Source: Paragonimus skrjabini miyazakii (taxonomy: Eukaryota > Platyhelminthes > Trematoda > Plagiorchiida > Troglotrematidae). From it: 64,000 nucleotides of DNA. Shown here piece by piece: positions 13,001 to 26,300 of this stretch (its first letter is position 1; the number at the start of each line of letters is the position of its first letter). A program made the position numbers and the translations under genes. The notes beneath the pieces were generated by a model that had not been told where the DNA came from, made no database searches, and saw only the letters and a list, made by a program, of their open reading frames with translations. The stretch covers positions 107,180 to 171,179 of the forward strand of contig JTDE01000139.1 in assembly GCA_014338405.1 (NCBI GenBank). Direction: 5' to 3'.

Positions 13001-15517
13001 TAATTACCAGATATGAATATCTTGCTGAAACATACGCCTTGCATGGTCGTAATGCATTCTGGTAACGATTTTAATTACACGTTGACAATGGGACTGAAAC
13101 AGTCTTTTAGTTAGTTAAAGTCAGTTGGTCACGTTGATCTCGTTGAGTGTGTATCTCGTGATACACTTAGCTTCCAAATAACGACAGTAACAGTGGTGGA
13201 AGGTTGCTGTTGTGAGAGTGAATTGCGCAGGCTCAAAGGCAGATGAATGTATCGGATCAGTAAAAGTCACATGTGAGCTCCGATGTAAGTACTATTCTAC
13301 TCTCAATTTAACTCGGTTGGACTTATGAAAATTGTTGTTAACTTTCTCAGTTTCGACACGCTTTTTCTTTTTTCGTCTGTTAACCAGGGTAGTTTGTTTT
13401 TCTTGGCTTTTAAGAAGTTGAAGAACCGAGTCATTTGCCCATCGTGGTAGCCAATGCTACTTGTGTACAGGTCGATCTGGAATAGTCTTATGTTGTTTAT
13501 AGCGTGCTTTGTACTGTACCTGTTTAACACATACAACAACCCGTTCTATGCATAATTACCTTGTGTTTAGTATCTTTCATATGGACATACATTGTTCACA
13601 TGTTACGTAATTTTATATTCCCTTTGTTAACCGAAATACTGCCACATTTGGCTGTAAGGTGTTATTAAATGTCAGTGTGTAAGATGTGAGCGGCCAAATA
13701 TATTCCACTGTTTTCTGCAAACAACTTACGCGAACTGTGGTGTGTTTGCATGCACTGGCCTAATTTAAGAATGAGCTGTTGTTCCGGTTTGTATTATCTA
13801 ACAGTTAGTACTTGAGTCCGTCATTTTGAGGTAAAATTTCAACGGACCGAATGAACAACAGTGAACTTAGTGTATATTGATTCAACAAGGACAAAGGCTA
13901 TTTATTGTGAGAGATGTGAAACAAAGTGAAGGAAAAATGGATTAGAATACAATAAAAATTTACACCAGTTAGAAAGTGTACATGTGACAATGTTACAACA
14001 CCGACTGGGGCAAAAATAGTGATCAACCATATAGCAGATCGATGGTTACCTATTTTTAAATTCGTAGACTTTTACATGCATACTTTTCGTTAATGACTGT
14101 TTATCGCAAGACAGCAGGGATTGGCTGATGTAACACGGGAAGAGCATTTCTTGCATGGATGTATTGTTCGACTTTCTTCTTCCCTAGCCATCAATAAGCG
14201 ACCCGTTTCATTCTGTGCCTGACCCCACCAAGAAATCCATGTCTGAACCATCCTTACTGTTTGGTCGATGCACTGTAGCTCATAAACATAAACGAATCAG
14301 TATGCTGGCTGTCCTTTCCATTCCAGTCTTCTATAACGTTCACAACTTTGTCGTTACCCTGCCCTTTGTGTTGACATTTTATCCTTTATATGGTAACGAC
14401 AAATTCTTCACATTGGGTTAAAACGTGGGTTTTAAAGAGGGTGAAGCACTGTAAAAGCGGTAAAAGGTTTGGTAAAATATCCCTCGATAGTTCAAGTCGC
14501 TACAAAATTCAAAAAGCTAGTTTGCATTGTTAATATGTGATTTGGAGTTTTGTACATAGTTACTTACGGAGTGCTGATCGGAAATGTGAGTGCGAATGTA
14601 GCATAGTGGTGACTTTGAGTCAAGGCAACTACAGGACCATCAACGTGTTTCTGTATGGAAGACGAATAAGCTTGATTAATCGAATGGAAAACAAGTTGGC
14701 GGCAACGGTGGGCTCACCAATTTGGGGTGGTTGATCAGTAAACTGGGACGGAGCCAATTGTTGACAGTTAACTTAAATAACAAACGTCTTATTCTTGATC
14801 AATTATTCATCATGTAATCATTCTGGTGTTGCACTGAAATCTACATGGGTTGTACGAAGAGATGTTTTGTCCAATCGAATCCAAACCAATAATAACTAGC
14901 GGCTTGGGTCTATTTTGACTTGGTACACACCTGACCAATATCACTCACCTAGTCAACCTCACTCAAACTTTTGCTGTAGTCTGCAAATTTCCAATCAATC
15001 CACCGAAGTTCATCAAGTAACACATGTTGTCCGTCGTTGAACGAATTGAACGAATTTGTTATCGCTACATGTGGTTCATTGCTACAGTACTGTCTTCACA
15101 TCTTCTAATTAGCTGGTCACCTTCACTGTCATTGTATGCTTTTGATGATCAACTGTCGACTGAAGCCGTCCAAAGTGTTATCTTCCACGACTCACTGGAC
15201 ATTTTCGTTTAAAGCAAGACATGTCTATCTACATGTGAATCTGTGTTGGGCTGGTATGTCTAAAATCACGGATAATTAGTGACAGCTGTTGTTCAGTTCA
15301 GAACTCAGACAGTAATTAATGTTACTGCATCGACTGCCATCATCTTGTTGTCACGTGCAGAGACTGTCTACTCAGCCTGTTGGATCAAAACCTTTCGTTA
15401 CCGCAACACATTTCGCTGATTCCTTCAACTTGCTGTTGCATTCTTTTTATTTGGCTGAAGTGGCTTCAACGCTAGTTAATGATACTTATATGTAACAATG
15501 TTGTTTTTAAATTGTAG
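1051..15517. other. Long non-coding stretch upstream of the first visible PKA-R exon
   Basis: This stretch should contain, or lie upstream of, the exons for the dimerization/docking domain and inhibitor segment of the PKA regulatory subunit. I looked for the inhibitor signature (Arg-Arg-x-Ser/Thr/Ala/Gly-Val), a docking-domain-like helix and a phase-0 exon ending just before the AQLAKVLDAM start of exon A. I found none I could support. A (TA)8 run is at 9201-9216. An arginine-rich 46-codon frame at 5904-6044 is noted among the findings. No other repeat family was recognised. Confidence 0.45.
9201..9216. repeat. (TA)8 microsatellite
   Basis: Sixteen bases of uninterrupted TA dinucleotide. Confidence 0.95.
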
Positions 15518-15624
15518 GCTCAACTCGCCAAGGTGTTGGATGCGATGCAAGAAAAACCGGTACACAATGGGCAAACGATCATTCGACAAGGGGAGGATGG
15601 CGAATATTTTTACGTCATTGAGAG
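15518..15624 (+). CDS. PRKAR2: PKA regulatory subunit type II, exon A (start of CNB domain A)
   Basis: This internal exon of 107 nt encodes 35 residues plus two bases of a split codon. It begins AQLAKVLDAM and ends in EYFYVIE. In type II PKA regulatory subunits this segment enters the first cyclic-nucleotide-binding domain (human: EQLxQVLDAM ... DNFYVIERGTY). The acceptor is TTTTTAAATTGTAG just before GCT CAA; the donor is GTGAGC directly after GAGAG. The exon starts in phase 0 and ends in phase 2, and its last two bases (AG) join T from 34889 to give Ser. The R subunit holds the catalytic subunit inactive and releases or activates it when cAMP binds. The upstream exon was not found; the next exon is 19,264 bases away. 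The identification rests on conserved sequence and reading-frame continuity across all five exons. Confidence 0.94.
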
Positions 15625-17994
15625 GTGAGCCCAAAATACCGCAGCTTCATAGTGGATTAGTTTTGCGTTCTATATTCTTTTGTTTTTCGTTCGAACAAAA
15701 TTGGATGAATCTTCGAAGCTTGAGGAGGATTCGATTAATTTGACTTATTATTCTTAGTTACATCCTACATGTTTTCATTTTCCGGTGTAAAAGAGTTTAC
15801 AATCATTGAGGGTTTTAGTATTAACGTTGCCTCTTATCAAATGCACATCTTAGTTGAACGATAAAAAAAAGCGACTGACATTATATAACGGACGAACGCA
15901 ACTGCATATACAAATCCGATTCAACAATGAGTAGATAACTTACCATGATGATCGATAATTTATCAAAATAAACTTATTTTTGTACTGCGATATTTTTGTG
16001 AACGTACCCAAGAGAACATTGTTCTTTGGTCGTTATCTCTGCTGCGGTCCGCAGCAATATCTTTTGTGTGTGATTGAGTTGAATTGCTTCGAACACATTG
16101 GACTGCAATCAGTTGATTGGAAAATATAGAGCAAATGAAGTTGTTGCTCGCAAACCGTGTGGCAAACATACAGTAAGTGTGAATAACGTCACATTGTCTA
16201 CGAATTTGCCTTTTGATGATTTCATTTCCTATATGAAGATACCGTGTAGTCTAATTTGCAGAGTGAAGCTCCAGCGCCAGAGTTGTGGCGTTCTTTCTTG
16301 CGCTGTACATGTAATGTAAAAGTCTACTTTCTGGGGAACATCATAGGCAAGTAGACGTTATTGTTATAGAATTTTCACTGGACTCCTTTTTGACCGATAT
16401 GCTTAACGTGCATCTCAAAAAAGATGCGGTATCTACCATCGGTATACACGCTCATGTGGCCATTAGTCTGGGGACATATCGCTTATAGAAGAAACGGAAA
16501 ACAAAACGTTTCATTTTCTGGGGACCTTAAGCAACTTAAGGAGGTAGTGCGGATCAATGGGTAAAGATGAGACTAGTGATTCATCTGTGTTTCTTAGCGT
16601 CCAACTATTACTGCTGGAGCGACCGAACATGAAACAGCGGTTTGGCGAAAGTTTCTCTTTCGAACTTGATGTTAATGAGGATTGATTGTACACTTTTCTG
16701 GGAGGTCAGACGAGGTCGCCTAGTGGGACGTCTATAGAAAAAGATGAAACGGATGAACACTATCGTGAAGGGCACTCCACAGCACTCATGCGCAAACGTA
16801 ACAAACTGTGCTAATTCCAGGTGAACCTTTCTTTCTGTACAAAACGGTTTTTTCCGAGAAATATTCCTTAAGGCTCACAACTTTTAAATCAACTACCAGT
16901 TCTGCATTACTGTACCCTCCGGGTATCGGATACAGCGATTAGAAAGCTAGTCCTGTTGCATTCTGAACTCCGTCTCATTTAGGAGTTCACGTTTGTGTGG
17001 ATGGCTACCAGAACAAAGAATTCGTCGCTTTGTCGGGTCAAAGAACACATTCATATGTCGATCAGAATTTAGCTTGGAGGTAACGATGTGACACAGATAA
17101 AAGTGAATTAAACAACAAATAGGAAACACCCATCATTGTGAAATTTTCCGTTTTGACTAGGTTGTCTACTGCAAAACAATGTAGATGAGGCTTTCAACAC
17201 AAGTTGAGCAGCAAAGATCCAGACAGTGCTACTGATTACGAAGATGGTAAAAATCAAGGAGTGTTGTCCTACTTTTGTGAATACGTCACAATCCGTTCAC
17301 TCTGTTAACGAATTAACCGTGATAGTTTAGATGTGTTCTGCTTGAACATGGATTGTTATGTATGATTTTTTCGGTCTGCTTGACAACGTCTTTACTGTTT
17401 TTCGTCTGCATTTTTTTTATATTACGCCTGTTGACACCCTGCATTATCATCTGAATGGCGTTTTTAAACACAATTATAGATCTCACCTCACAAGAACACC
17501 TCATCACAGTATGAGTTAGCCGGAGCAAGCTTAGGTTGTTTCATCCCGATAAAATGTAAGACCGATCATATTTATTAATTAATTACCTCATTCATCAACA
17601 CTTTGAACTTGTCAGGAAGATACGGTGATCCGAATTGTCGCATACCGTAACAATGGCTTGGAGTATCCGAGAATACAAACTGATATTACACTAGATAACA
17701 CAGTACTAATCTTAAGAACTGGACATGCAAGCACGCCGTTGATTTCAGCCTTTTGTCGTCGCGAATAGTATTTCCAAACCACGACTTAAGTAATCATGAG
17801 GTCTTCCGTCGGACAGTTGACACCTACAGCCTTCTGAACTGAATAGTCAGAATCTCATGTCATGGCGAAATCGTTGCAAGGTAGCACCAAAGAGTTAATA
17901 ACTGCTGGGATCTCAATAAATAATACTTAGTATTACAATAGCTTCGCTGACTTGCGGAGTACATTGCCTAGCGACTTAAAACTGTACATTGTGA
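15625..17994. other. Intron sequence, nothing recognised
   Basis: Start of the 19.3 kb intron between exons A and B (15625-34888). A 42-codon open frame begins at 16558 on the plus strand, with MGKDETSDSSVF at its start, but it has no recognisable homology and no convincing splice borders. No repeat was identified. Confidence 0.5.
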
Positions 17995-20720
17995 TTAGTT
18001 GATTAACTGTTCGCGCATTCCAACTATTCCGGGACACGTGTCGTATACGCAATTATACCCACCCTGTAAGGGCTGGTTGACAGAGACAGCGATAGTCGAA
18101 CACAACATGTTTAACACTATCTTCCTCACGAACAAGTCACGTTTTTGAGCTGTACGGTGAAAAGGAAGGCAAAGCAACGTTACCTGCTCTTGTGTTTAGC
18201 TACAACCGGAAACCTTTTCAATGCCGCATATCACGAATATCGGCAATGATTACACGCGCCTCTACTATTCTCATCCATATCACATCTGCTGTATTAAGGA
18301 ATGACAGGATAGTGCTGCCCATGTGTGTGTAACTGTCCGCGGCCGCAAGCGCATTGCTCGGGAGAAACAAAAATATCAGTTTTGAAGCATTACGTTGCAC
18401 TTTTAAGACACGAAGCGCACGTCATAGTCTATGCGTATCATTCACCTTTCCTCAATAAAGGACCTAAGCCGGATAAACATAATTCGTTGTCTTCCTTTTG
18501 ATTAACATAGAGATCGGAAGAGGTTCATCATCAAATTCAATGGATTCATCAAACGCCCTTACTTACCGTCACAACGGGCGTGAGCCTGACAAAAGTGTGC
18601 TCTGACTTGAGCCATCGCTCATGTCAGCAGTAACGACAGACATTCTAGGGAAAGTATACCTTATTGAAACGGTTAAAAATTAGTACAAGAAGACTGAACG
18701 TAAGTACTAGAAATGGTATGAATGCGGGTACGCCACTGAGTGCGGTTCACTGCTATCGAGGGTAACATTTCTAGCTAACGATTTAAGCGATCTCAAAGAC
18801 TCTAGACAGGCAAGCAACATCTACCGAATTTGGATACCTGAACGATCAGGATCTTCATATCCTGTGACCACCCGAGTGATTGATTACCATGCGATGCGAT
18901 CTAACTTTTGGCAGTGATGGACAGTTGTCCATAAACTCGTACTCTGGTTGCAGAGTGGTTATACGATGCTCTCAAGAAATTCACACATTCCCCTGAAACT
19001 TCCTTGCAAGGGGGACGGTTCCATAGGATATCACGAACAAAAAAATTGAAAATGTCCTTCAGGTCTAAAAACTACAGCTTATGGTTGTCTGTACGGGTGT
19101 CCATACTTCAAGATCCGTCCCAAGATGAAAATGTGATCAACTCACCCGCGACCGTACCGGAATCCCGGTTGTTCTTCAAGTGTTTGAAATTCTTTAAACC
19201 TAGTGAGCCAACGTAATGTAAGAGCAGCAAATAACTTGAACGTGACAGTCATCAAATGGATACCCTCGTGATTATCACAAAGAATTCGGGCCCCTTTTCA
19301 AAAATCGGGGACAACTTGTGATAAACAGCACTTGCGAGCTACTTCTTCAGTCTTCCAAACCATCTGAATGAGTTTTGTCAGTTTTGATAATAAATAATCA
19401 ACCTTGAAAGAAGAAGGAAAGAAGAGATCTGTTCGAAAAACCGTGTTACACTCCGCTGACCAAAGCGGCAGTACTATTTCAGTTTCCGACGGATGGTCGT
19501 CTGGAATGCAATAGCCGACCTTTAAGGCTCTACCGTCTACATGGTCTGTCGATATTTAGCCCACTTGCCAAGTGGACGCGATTGACCGGTGACAAAAGAA
19601 ACATTTTTTTAAACTCTTAACCTCACACCAATTTGACGACCAGTAAAACCACTGATCAGGAAAAATAGACTTCTGCAATTGCCAAGCAAAAAAGCTCTTT
19701 CCATTTCTTTTGGCTGTTTGACCAAATGGTGCTTACGGTCTTTGCGCAAGCTTTTGATCAGCTTACGTTTGAGTTCGTGATTTGTCATCACCATATTCAG
19801 AACAATAACCTGGCCACGCTTGTTCATGAGGTTTACCGATGTGACAGAAATCTAATCATATCCGAACTATACAGCACCTTCCAACACAACTTCAGGACAA
19901 GCATTCCTAGCTGCTGTGACTTGTTCCCAGTGTTCGTGAGATTACTTCACCTGATTCGAACTAAGCAACTTGATTACCATTGCTTCCTGGTGGATGTTCT
20001 TTACACTCTCCTCGTTTGACTATCAGGTAGTTAGTTTGCATTCACGATTGCATGACCTTTGGACAAGTGGCAAAAGAAACGGGCACGCGAAACAACATGA
20101 TCATGTTCAGACGGTTGCTCAAAAATGCACGACAGATTGGGACTACTTGCATCCGACTGCTATATGTTCAAGCTCTGTCCGCGGGAAACATCTCCATGTA
20201 ACACTACGCGTCTACTTTATTTGAAGTGCAGTGCTTGAAATACAGAGACCGTGGAATACGCAAATCTACTGCAGTCTTTCGCCATTGTCAGTTAGTTGTG
20301 CCCGGACACCAAACACAATACTTTGTCGCTTCTCAACAAACGAAGTATAAAAATCATCGGCTTATTTGTTGATCTCAAATCGTTTAGCCTCCTTCATTGG
20401 GTCAACGAACCCAAACAGCTGACCATTGAAGCGTACGCTTATACACAACGCTTTTCCGGTTAGCGCTGACAGAATTCAACTAATGTATTGACTTTGATAG
20501 CGTACTAGCGAATTTCCACTGGAATCCAGTCGGATAAACATTACTCTGTTCTGGAACTCATTGTGATTTCCATCTCACCTTGACTACGAGACTACGCTTT
20601 GGCGTCATTACAGACACTGAGATAGAAGCGGTTGGATCAAAAATTATCCAGAGATGAACTCAAGTGAATAACTGTTAGAATCGTAGACCCACACCTCAAA
20701 CACATCGAGCTTCCGGCTTA
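17995..20720 (-). mobile_element. Decayed non-LTR retrotransposon (APE endonuclease/RT type), copy 1
   Basis: Read on the minus strand from high to low coordinates, fragments appear in the order expected for an endonuclease-reverse transcriptase polyprotein. Near 19830-19640 is the linker before the RT (LIKSLRKDRKHHLVKQPKEM, then GNCRSLFFLI). At about 19310-19260 is a CDNHEGIHLMTVTFKLFAAL block. At about 19180-19090 is RT core EEQPGFRYGRG ... VDHIFILGRILKYGHPYRQP. Near 18390-18250 is the C-terminal SKLIFLFLP ... YTHMGSTI ... ARVIIADIRDMRH block. A VFDYRCL segment follows at about 18090. Stops and frameshifts interrupt every segment, so it is a pseudoelement. The motifs recall trematode RTE-clade elements such as SR2, but the clade is from memory and unverified. 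Ends are approximate; the 5' part above 19.9 kb is assigned mainly by nucleotide similarity to copy 2. Confidence 0.82.
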
Positions 20721-21199
20721 AGAAGGTATCTGACAACGCGAATCGGCATGGCGACTTTGGACTTCTTCATCCCACACCACCAGGTGTGACGAACACTGGC
20801 GAAAACTGCCTACAAACCGTTTACCCTGTTCATAAGGTAGACATCCAATGATCACATATTTATGAAGAACTTCTCTATAAAGTAGACAATCTGCAACTAT
20901 GTTAGGAGAACCAAATCCGAGGCAGTTTTTATATTTAAAAGACCACGACTATCTGGTTCTTGTTATCATACCAATGCTGCAAGACATGTCACGAAATGGC
21001 CAGTTTACCTTTGACGGGTCCCAAACCTTGCAGGTTCTGCAAGTTTCTGGCCTTCCAGAAATTTGGTAGACCAACCCAAAATCAGACAATTGATCCATTT
21101 GGATGTAGTAGACACCTATGTTTTTGTCGCACATATTTAGGGCCTACTTTTTCGAGCGACTACCTATTAACGTTCACCGATTACATGGTGCCTTTTCCG
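20721..21199. other. Spacer between two retrotransposon copies
   Basis: No motif was recognised here. It may belong to the decayed 3' part of copy 2, whose RT core I could not read clearly, or to unrelated intron. Confidence 0.4.
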
Positions 21200-23350
21200 T
21201 TTTTCAAACTCATTGAATGAGTTTCACAAATTCCATTGCGAACCTATCTCACGCGTATTTGAACGAAGCGAAAAACAACAGACCCACCTCTGCTACCTTG
21301 TTGCGTTTCAGTTATCTAAGCTGCTTAGTCACTTTTGCTCCCGAAGAAGTACAGTAACTAAAACATTGACCAATCATTCTGTTTCTGTCGCGTATATTTA
21401 CTGGCTGAATTCATTTGAACGGTTCCTCAAAATGTTCAACCCATCGATCAGTCTGCGCGACCGATTGGTGACAGGTAAACTACCTCCCCCCAATACGGTT
21501 TTGTTTCAGTCAACCGGGCCTTAAACACGGTCACTCAGAAAAGAGTAGCATCCTGCAGTTTTCTAGTAAGTCATCTTGTTCCATCCCTGTTGATCACTAC
21601 AAGTAGTGGTGCTTACGGCCTCTACGGAAACTTTTAGTAACCTTGCGTTCAAATTAGTGAATGTCACTGTCATTTCCATGGTCAGCTTGAATAGAGCGAC
21701 GACTTTTCGTGAGGTCTATCGAAAAGGAGTATATACACTACATTTGCACAACTTCTTCGATACTTACTTCAATGCAGCAATTCTTCAGATCGATTTGTTC
21801 CGGGTGTTCGTTAGATTCTTTTATTTGACACGACCTGGGAAGTTTGTTTGCTAGTGCCTACTGTTAAGCGTTATTTATCGTACATTTGCGAAAGCATGAC
21901 CACTGAGTAAATGGCAGACTGAAACGTGCAAGCATAATGGCGCGGTTTTTCGAGATTTTACGGTATTCTTCAACTGAGTGTGGACTCCTGTGACGAGCTG
22001 TTAGTTCCTGTATATTTTTGTATTGTACGACATCCCAGATTGCGCTGTGGCAGACTGTGTATACCGTGATGTAGAACTGCTCTCGAACATTGGAACTCTA
22101 GACAAAGTATATGCAAACGACGAGGTTTTTCCCTGCAATGGCTTTTGTGGAGTTCAGAAAAATTTAGAAGTATTTTAGACTTACGTACCTCAATGTGATG
22201 CAGCTTCCATACTGTCTATGTGCATGTTGTATTTGCACGATATGCTTTTTATCATCTTTGGTTTTATACGGGTGGATATAACGAAGAAGTTAGTGTACCA
22301 TGGGATATGCATCAGTGTCTGCGGAATATTCGACGGGACCACAAGTCGTACATCTGTGACTCCGGTAAAGTTTGTCTAATTAGCGCCATCCGTAATGCCG
22401 ACGTGGTCTCAGTCGTCCTATAAAAGGTCAGGTGTATAGTATCGCTATGAGCATGGTCTTATTGTACTGCAACGAAGATCTTCGTCGTGTCCGTTGTCGA
22501 CCATCACTGTCTTCAAGGCCGCAGTAGCGTCTGACGTGGGCAGTGTATGAACAACGACGTACTCCATAAACAGGTTCTTGGGACGAATATGCTCTACCGA
22601 TTATCGTACACAACGATCTTTTCTAACAGGTCTTTTTGGCATAACCATAACTTAAAAATGCCAGCCTACGATCCGTTATTCCATGTCTTCTTTCGGAATG
22701 ATGGGTTGAATTGGAAGTGTGATAGTGGAAATCTAAAGACCACTGGGTGAGCATAGCTGCAGCAGTCTTTCCCTATTGGCAGTGCGCTCTGTACGAAACC
22801 GAACATGCCACTCAGCCACTACTCATCTCGATAAAGAGCATAAGGGTGAACATTCATTAAGTCTGCTAGTACGACACTATCTGAGTTTTGGTTTCTTTCA
22901 GAATATCGATAAGGACGTCATACGACACAAGTAATCATCCAGTACCCACGTAGATATAATAAACAAAAACCTCTTCCCTTATTTGTGCAAACAGTCTTCG
23001 ACCGATATGCTGTGTCTTACCGGACACAGGCAACCCTTCACTTGGGTTCACTTGAGCATGTAGTACTCTGCTTTGAAACGCAATGTGATCTCATATCAAG
23101 TTTAACGAGACTATAGAAATTTGGCATCCGTAGAGACCCATTGATAGAAGCGATGTTATCGTTGGCCATTTAAAGCAATGCTCAAGTGGATAACTGTATT
23201 GAAGTCGTTGATTCGTGTTACCTGACTTGACAGGATATTCGCTACAGCAGAGACTACTGGCTTTAAAAACGGTGATATCTGCGGCCCTGGAAAACAGTTA
23301 TCACCAGGGTGATAGGTGAAGAACACAACAATTAAACGAGGATATGGCAA
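21200..23350 (-). mobile_element. Decayed non-LTR retrotransposon, copy 2 of the same family
   Basis: Nucleotide similarity to copy 1 shows the family. GTGGTGCTTACGGCCTCTAC at 21605 parallels ATGGTGCTTACGGTCTTTGC at 19726, and both continue through a shared GAGGT(C/T)TA segment to GTGTTCGT(T/G)AGATT. CGCGACCGATTGGTGACAGG near 21457 parallels CGCGATTGACCGGTGACAAA near 19576. CTCAAGTGGATAACTGT near 23180 parallels CTCAAGTGAATAACTGT near 20656. The distance between these anchors is about 0.6 kb longer here than in copy 1, so this copy has an insertion or copy 1 a deletion. Coding frames are badly broken. It lies antisense to the host gene, like copy 1. Confidence 0.68.
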
Positions 23351-26300
23351 TGAATGTACAATGTCACGACACTAAGAACGATAATGCATTTTACCTTCTG
23401 GTCATTTGTACCATCGTATTTGGTTGGTACAATGTACCCCACACTTGGTGCCGGACTAAGAAGTCTGATCTGTGTGACAACAGGAGATAAGATTTTTTTG
23501 GAAGACCTCACTGCATGCTAATGCTTTAAGATTTGACTCGACCGATAGTGAAGCATTCGTGGATACAGTGAGTTAGATCTGGTTGCTGATTATGGTTACT
23601 GCTGCACACAGTGGGTGTATGACGACCAACATTAAGTTTTGAATTATTCCAAAAGTAGTTCCGTAGTACTGGATTGTATATCGATTATTACATAACAACT
23701 GAGCAATCGGAACGTTGTTTTCTGAGGATACTTTTTCTATGACGCCCCTTCTTTTTTGGAAGACAGTAATGCGGCGATGAAAACAAATATTCCTACTGTA
23801 TATTAATAGAATCGTATCTCATCTTCTAACACTTCTGGACAGTCAATCAGCTTCCATTTGGCTTGATTTACATGATTGTATTTGGTATTATCGATCGGTA
23901 TAGCCTTTCGGTTCGATGCGGAGGATCACCTGAGGACAGGGTAGGAGATCACTATCAAAATCCTTATGAACCTTGTCGTGTCTAGATAAATGTACCAAAT
24001 AGGATTGCCACCACATATTGTCTCTGTTTTCAAATTCACTTTCTCAAAAGTGAAAAATGTTTATTGTTCGAAGCTGTTGTGCACTGCATCTCATGGATTC
24101 TAGAGTTTCGAAATATCTTACTTTAAATCGTCAGTTTACTTCTAGACTAAGTTATAGCTCTGGCGTAGCGATCTATCCAGGCCTTATCAGTAAACCGGTA
24201 CATTTGTACACTGCGATTAATATGATCATGCGTCACGTGATGGACATCCAGACGCTATTTTGAGCAACTTATCGGCATCTGCTAGTCTGAAAACAGCTAG
24301 AACATATGAAACGGTTTTGTCGTGCAGGAGCTAGTCTGTTATTTATATGTCTTCGTTGATTCAAAAAACAAACGAGTGTCCAGTGAACTTACACTATTAC
24401 GAATTACTGTCAAACAAAATGTGCACACGCCAAGTTAGTCTTAAGGTACTTGTCCCCAATATCTGTGGCTATTTCTAGGTACTTGACTAGATGCAATAAT
24501 CCACTTGGTTGTTTCAGTTTACGTTCGAACCTGAGTTTACCAAACATATAGATCTCATTCTTTTGTGTTCCCTAAAGATGTACCTCAAAACCGGACAATA
24601 ATTTTCAATGTAAACCAAACTGAAAAGTTTTTAACTGGCGTAATATACTAACTTTCAAATAAATAAATCTTTCAAAGCGATTACAGTGTACTGTGTAACA
24701 GTATTCTTGTAAGCATTGCGTTCCTTTTGAAAACAGTTGCACATTAGTTTACGCTAATCCGAAGCTTGTTTCACAACACCAAATGAGTTAGATTTGGTCA
24801 ATATACACAACAGCTGATAGGCTTTGTGGGATTTCGTTCAGAATCTACATTTATTCAACGTTCGGGTTGAACTGCACTCTTATTTGTTAACCGCTTTTAT
24901 AATCACACAAGGTTTCTAGACAGCCTCTTTTGAAAAGACTCGCGTGCAGGTTTTGTTGGAGCTGGCCTGTAGCAAATATACTTTCATTAGTTAAGATGTG
25001 AATGCTGGCCACGTTTTCAAGAGACAACCCTGTTCACTAATGTTTCATTGACGTCATAGTAAGCGAGGAAAAATTGTCGTCTTCGAATCTTTAATCAAGT
25101 CATTCGATCGCTTTGGAAAGAGTTACTGTGCGACTACAACTTCTGAGTCAGATTCACAACTCTAATTTGTGTTAAACCTGCCGAACAATATGGATATGTA
25201 CATATATTACAGATGAGCTGTAAGAAGAGTGAAACTTGGATCGGGCGTTTTCGTTTTAAGCGGACTGGTTGACACGTCTGTCTGAATGCAGAAAGTCGAT
25301 TCGATCTACGTAGCTGTTAGAATGGAGTATCCTTTGCAGTCTGCAAAGAAAATCTCCATGTATGTTCTAGCCGACTTCCTCTACTAATCTTGTATAGCAC
25401 GCAATGAGGATGAAACTGTCTTCTGTCTTAATGCAGATTTTTTCCACGAAACCCAAGGCCTGGTGTGTTTATCAACCTAATGCTCGCTTAAAACTTTTAA
25501 CCTATGGAGTTATGTGAAAAATTATGAATATATCGTTGATGTTCCACTTTATGCATTGAACTGGCTGCGAAAATTAGTCACTAGCTAAGTATGCATAATG
25601 TTCATATCGTTAATAGAATACGCGACTAATGACGTTGTGAGCAAGTGAGTTCCCATCGTCGTCATGTTGTAATCCTGCTATTTGATGAGCTACTTAATTA
25701 AAAGACTTGCTTATAATTTCTAAATGTTCTTCACAATAGCATTCACTAACCCCATTTTGCATGTCTCGTTCTGCGAATGTTTATCAACCGGACAAAACTG
25801 TATGACTATCTGGTATCATTACAGTTAAGAGGCACAAGGCTTATCAAGTTTAGTGCTCCAGCATTCGGATTAATTTGTAGAACACAAATAATGAATGTGT
25901 CTTTGTAACTGCAACTTTTCTGTGAATTCAGAATCATAGTTTGGAAATGAATACCGACACAAACTCTCATGTTTGAAAAAGTCTAAATATTGTTCTCATT
26001 GTAGCCAATGCGCATGTTTTTGTATTCAGAAAAAATAAACAATGGCAAACATTGCTGTGTGGTGTTATAGGTGGTAACCATATTGAATGATCATATTTGT
26101 TTCACACTAATAACAGTGTGTTTAAACCATATTTTGGACCATGTATATCAGTTGAATTATCAACTTTCCTGCAGGGTTTTTGAAATGAATGTTGTTTGGC
26201 CGAATATTTCATTTATCCGGAAGACGATAACGTTTCCCACCACTTTGTTATAAGTTTGTGTACACATGCAACGTAGTTAGTCCTTGTCGTGCAACCAATT

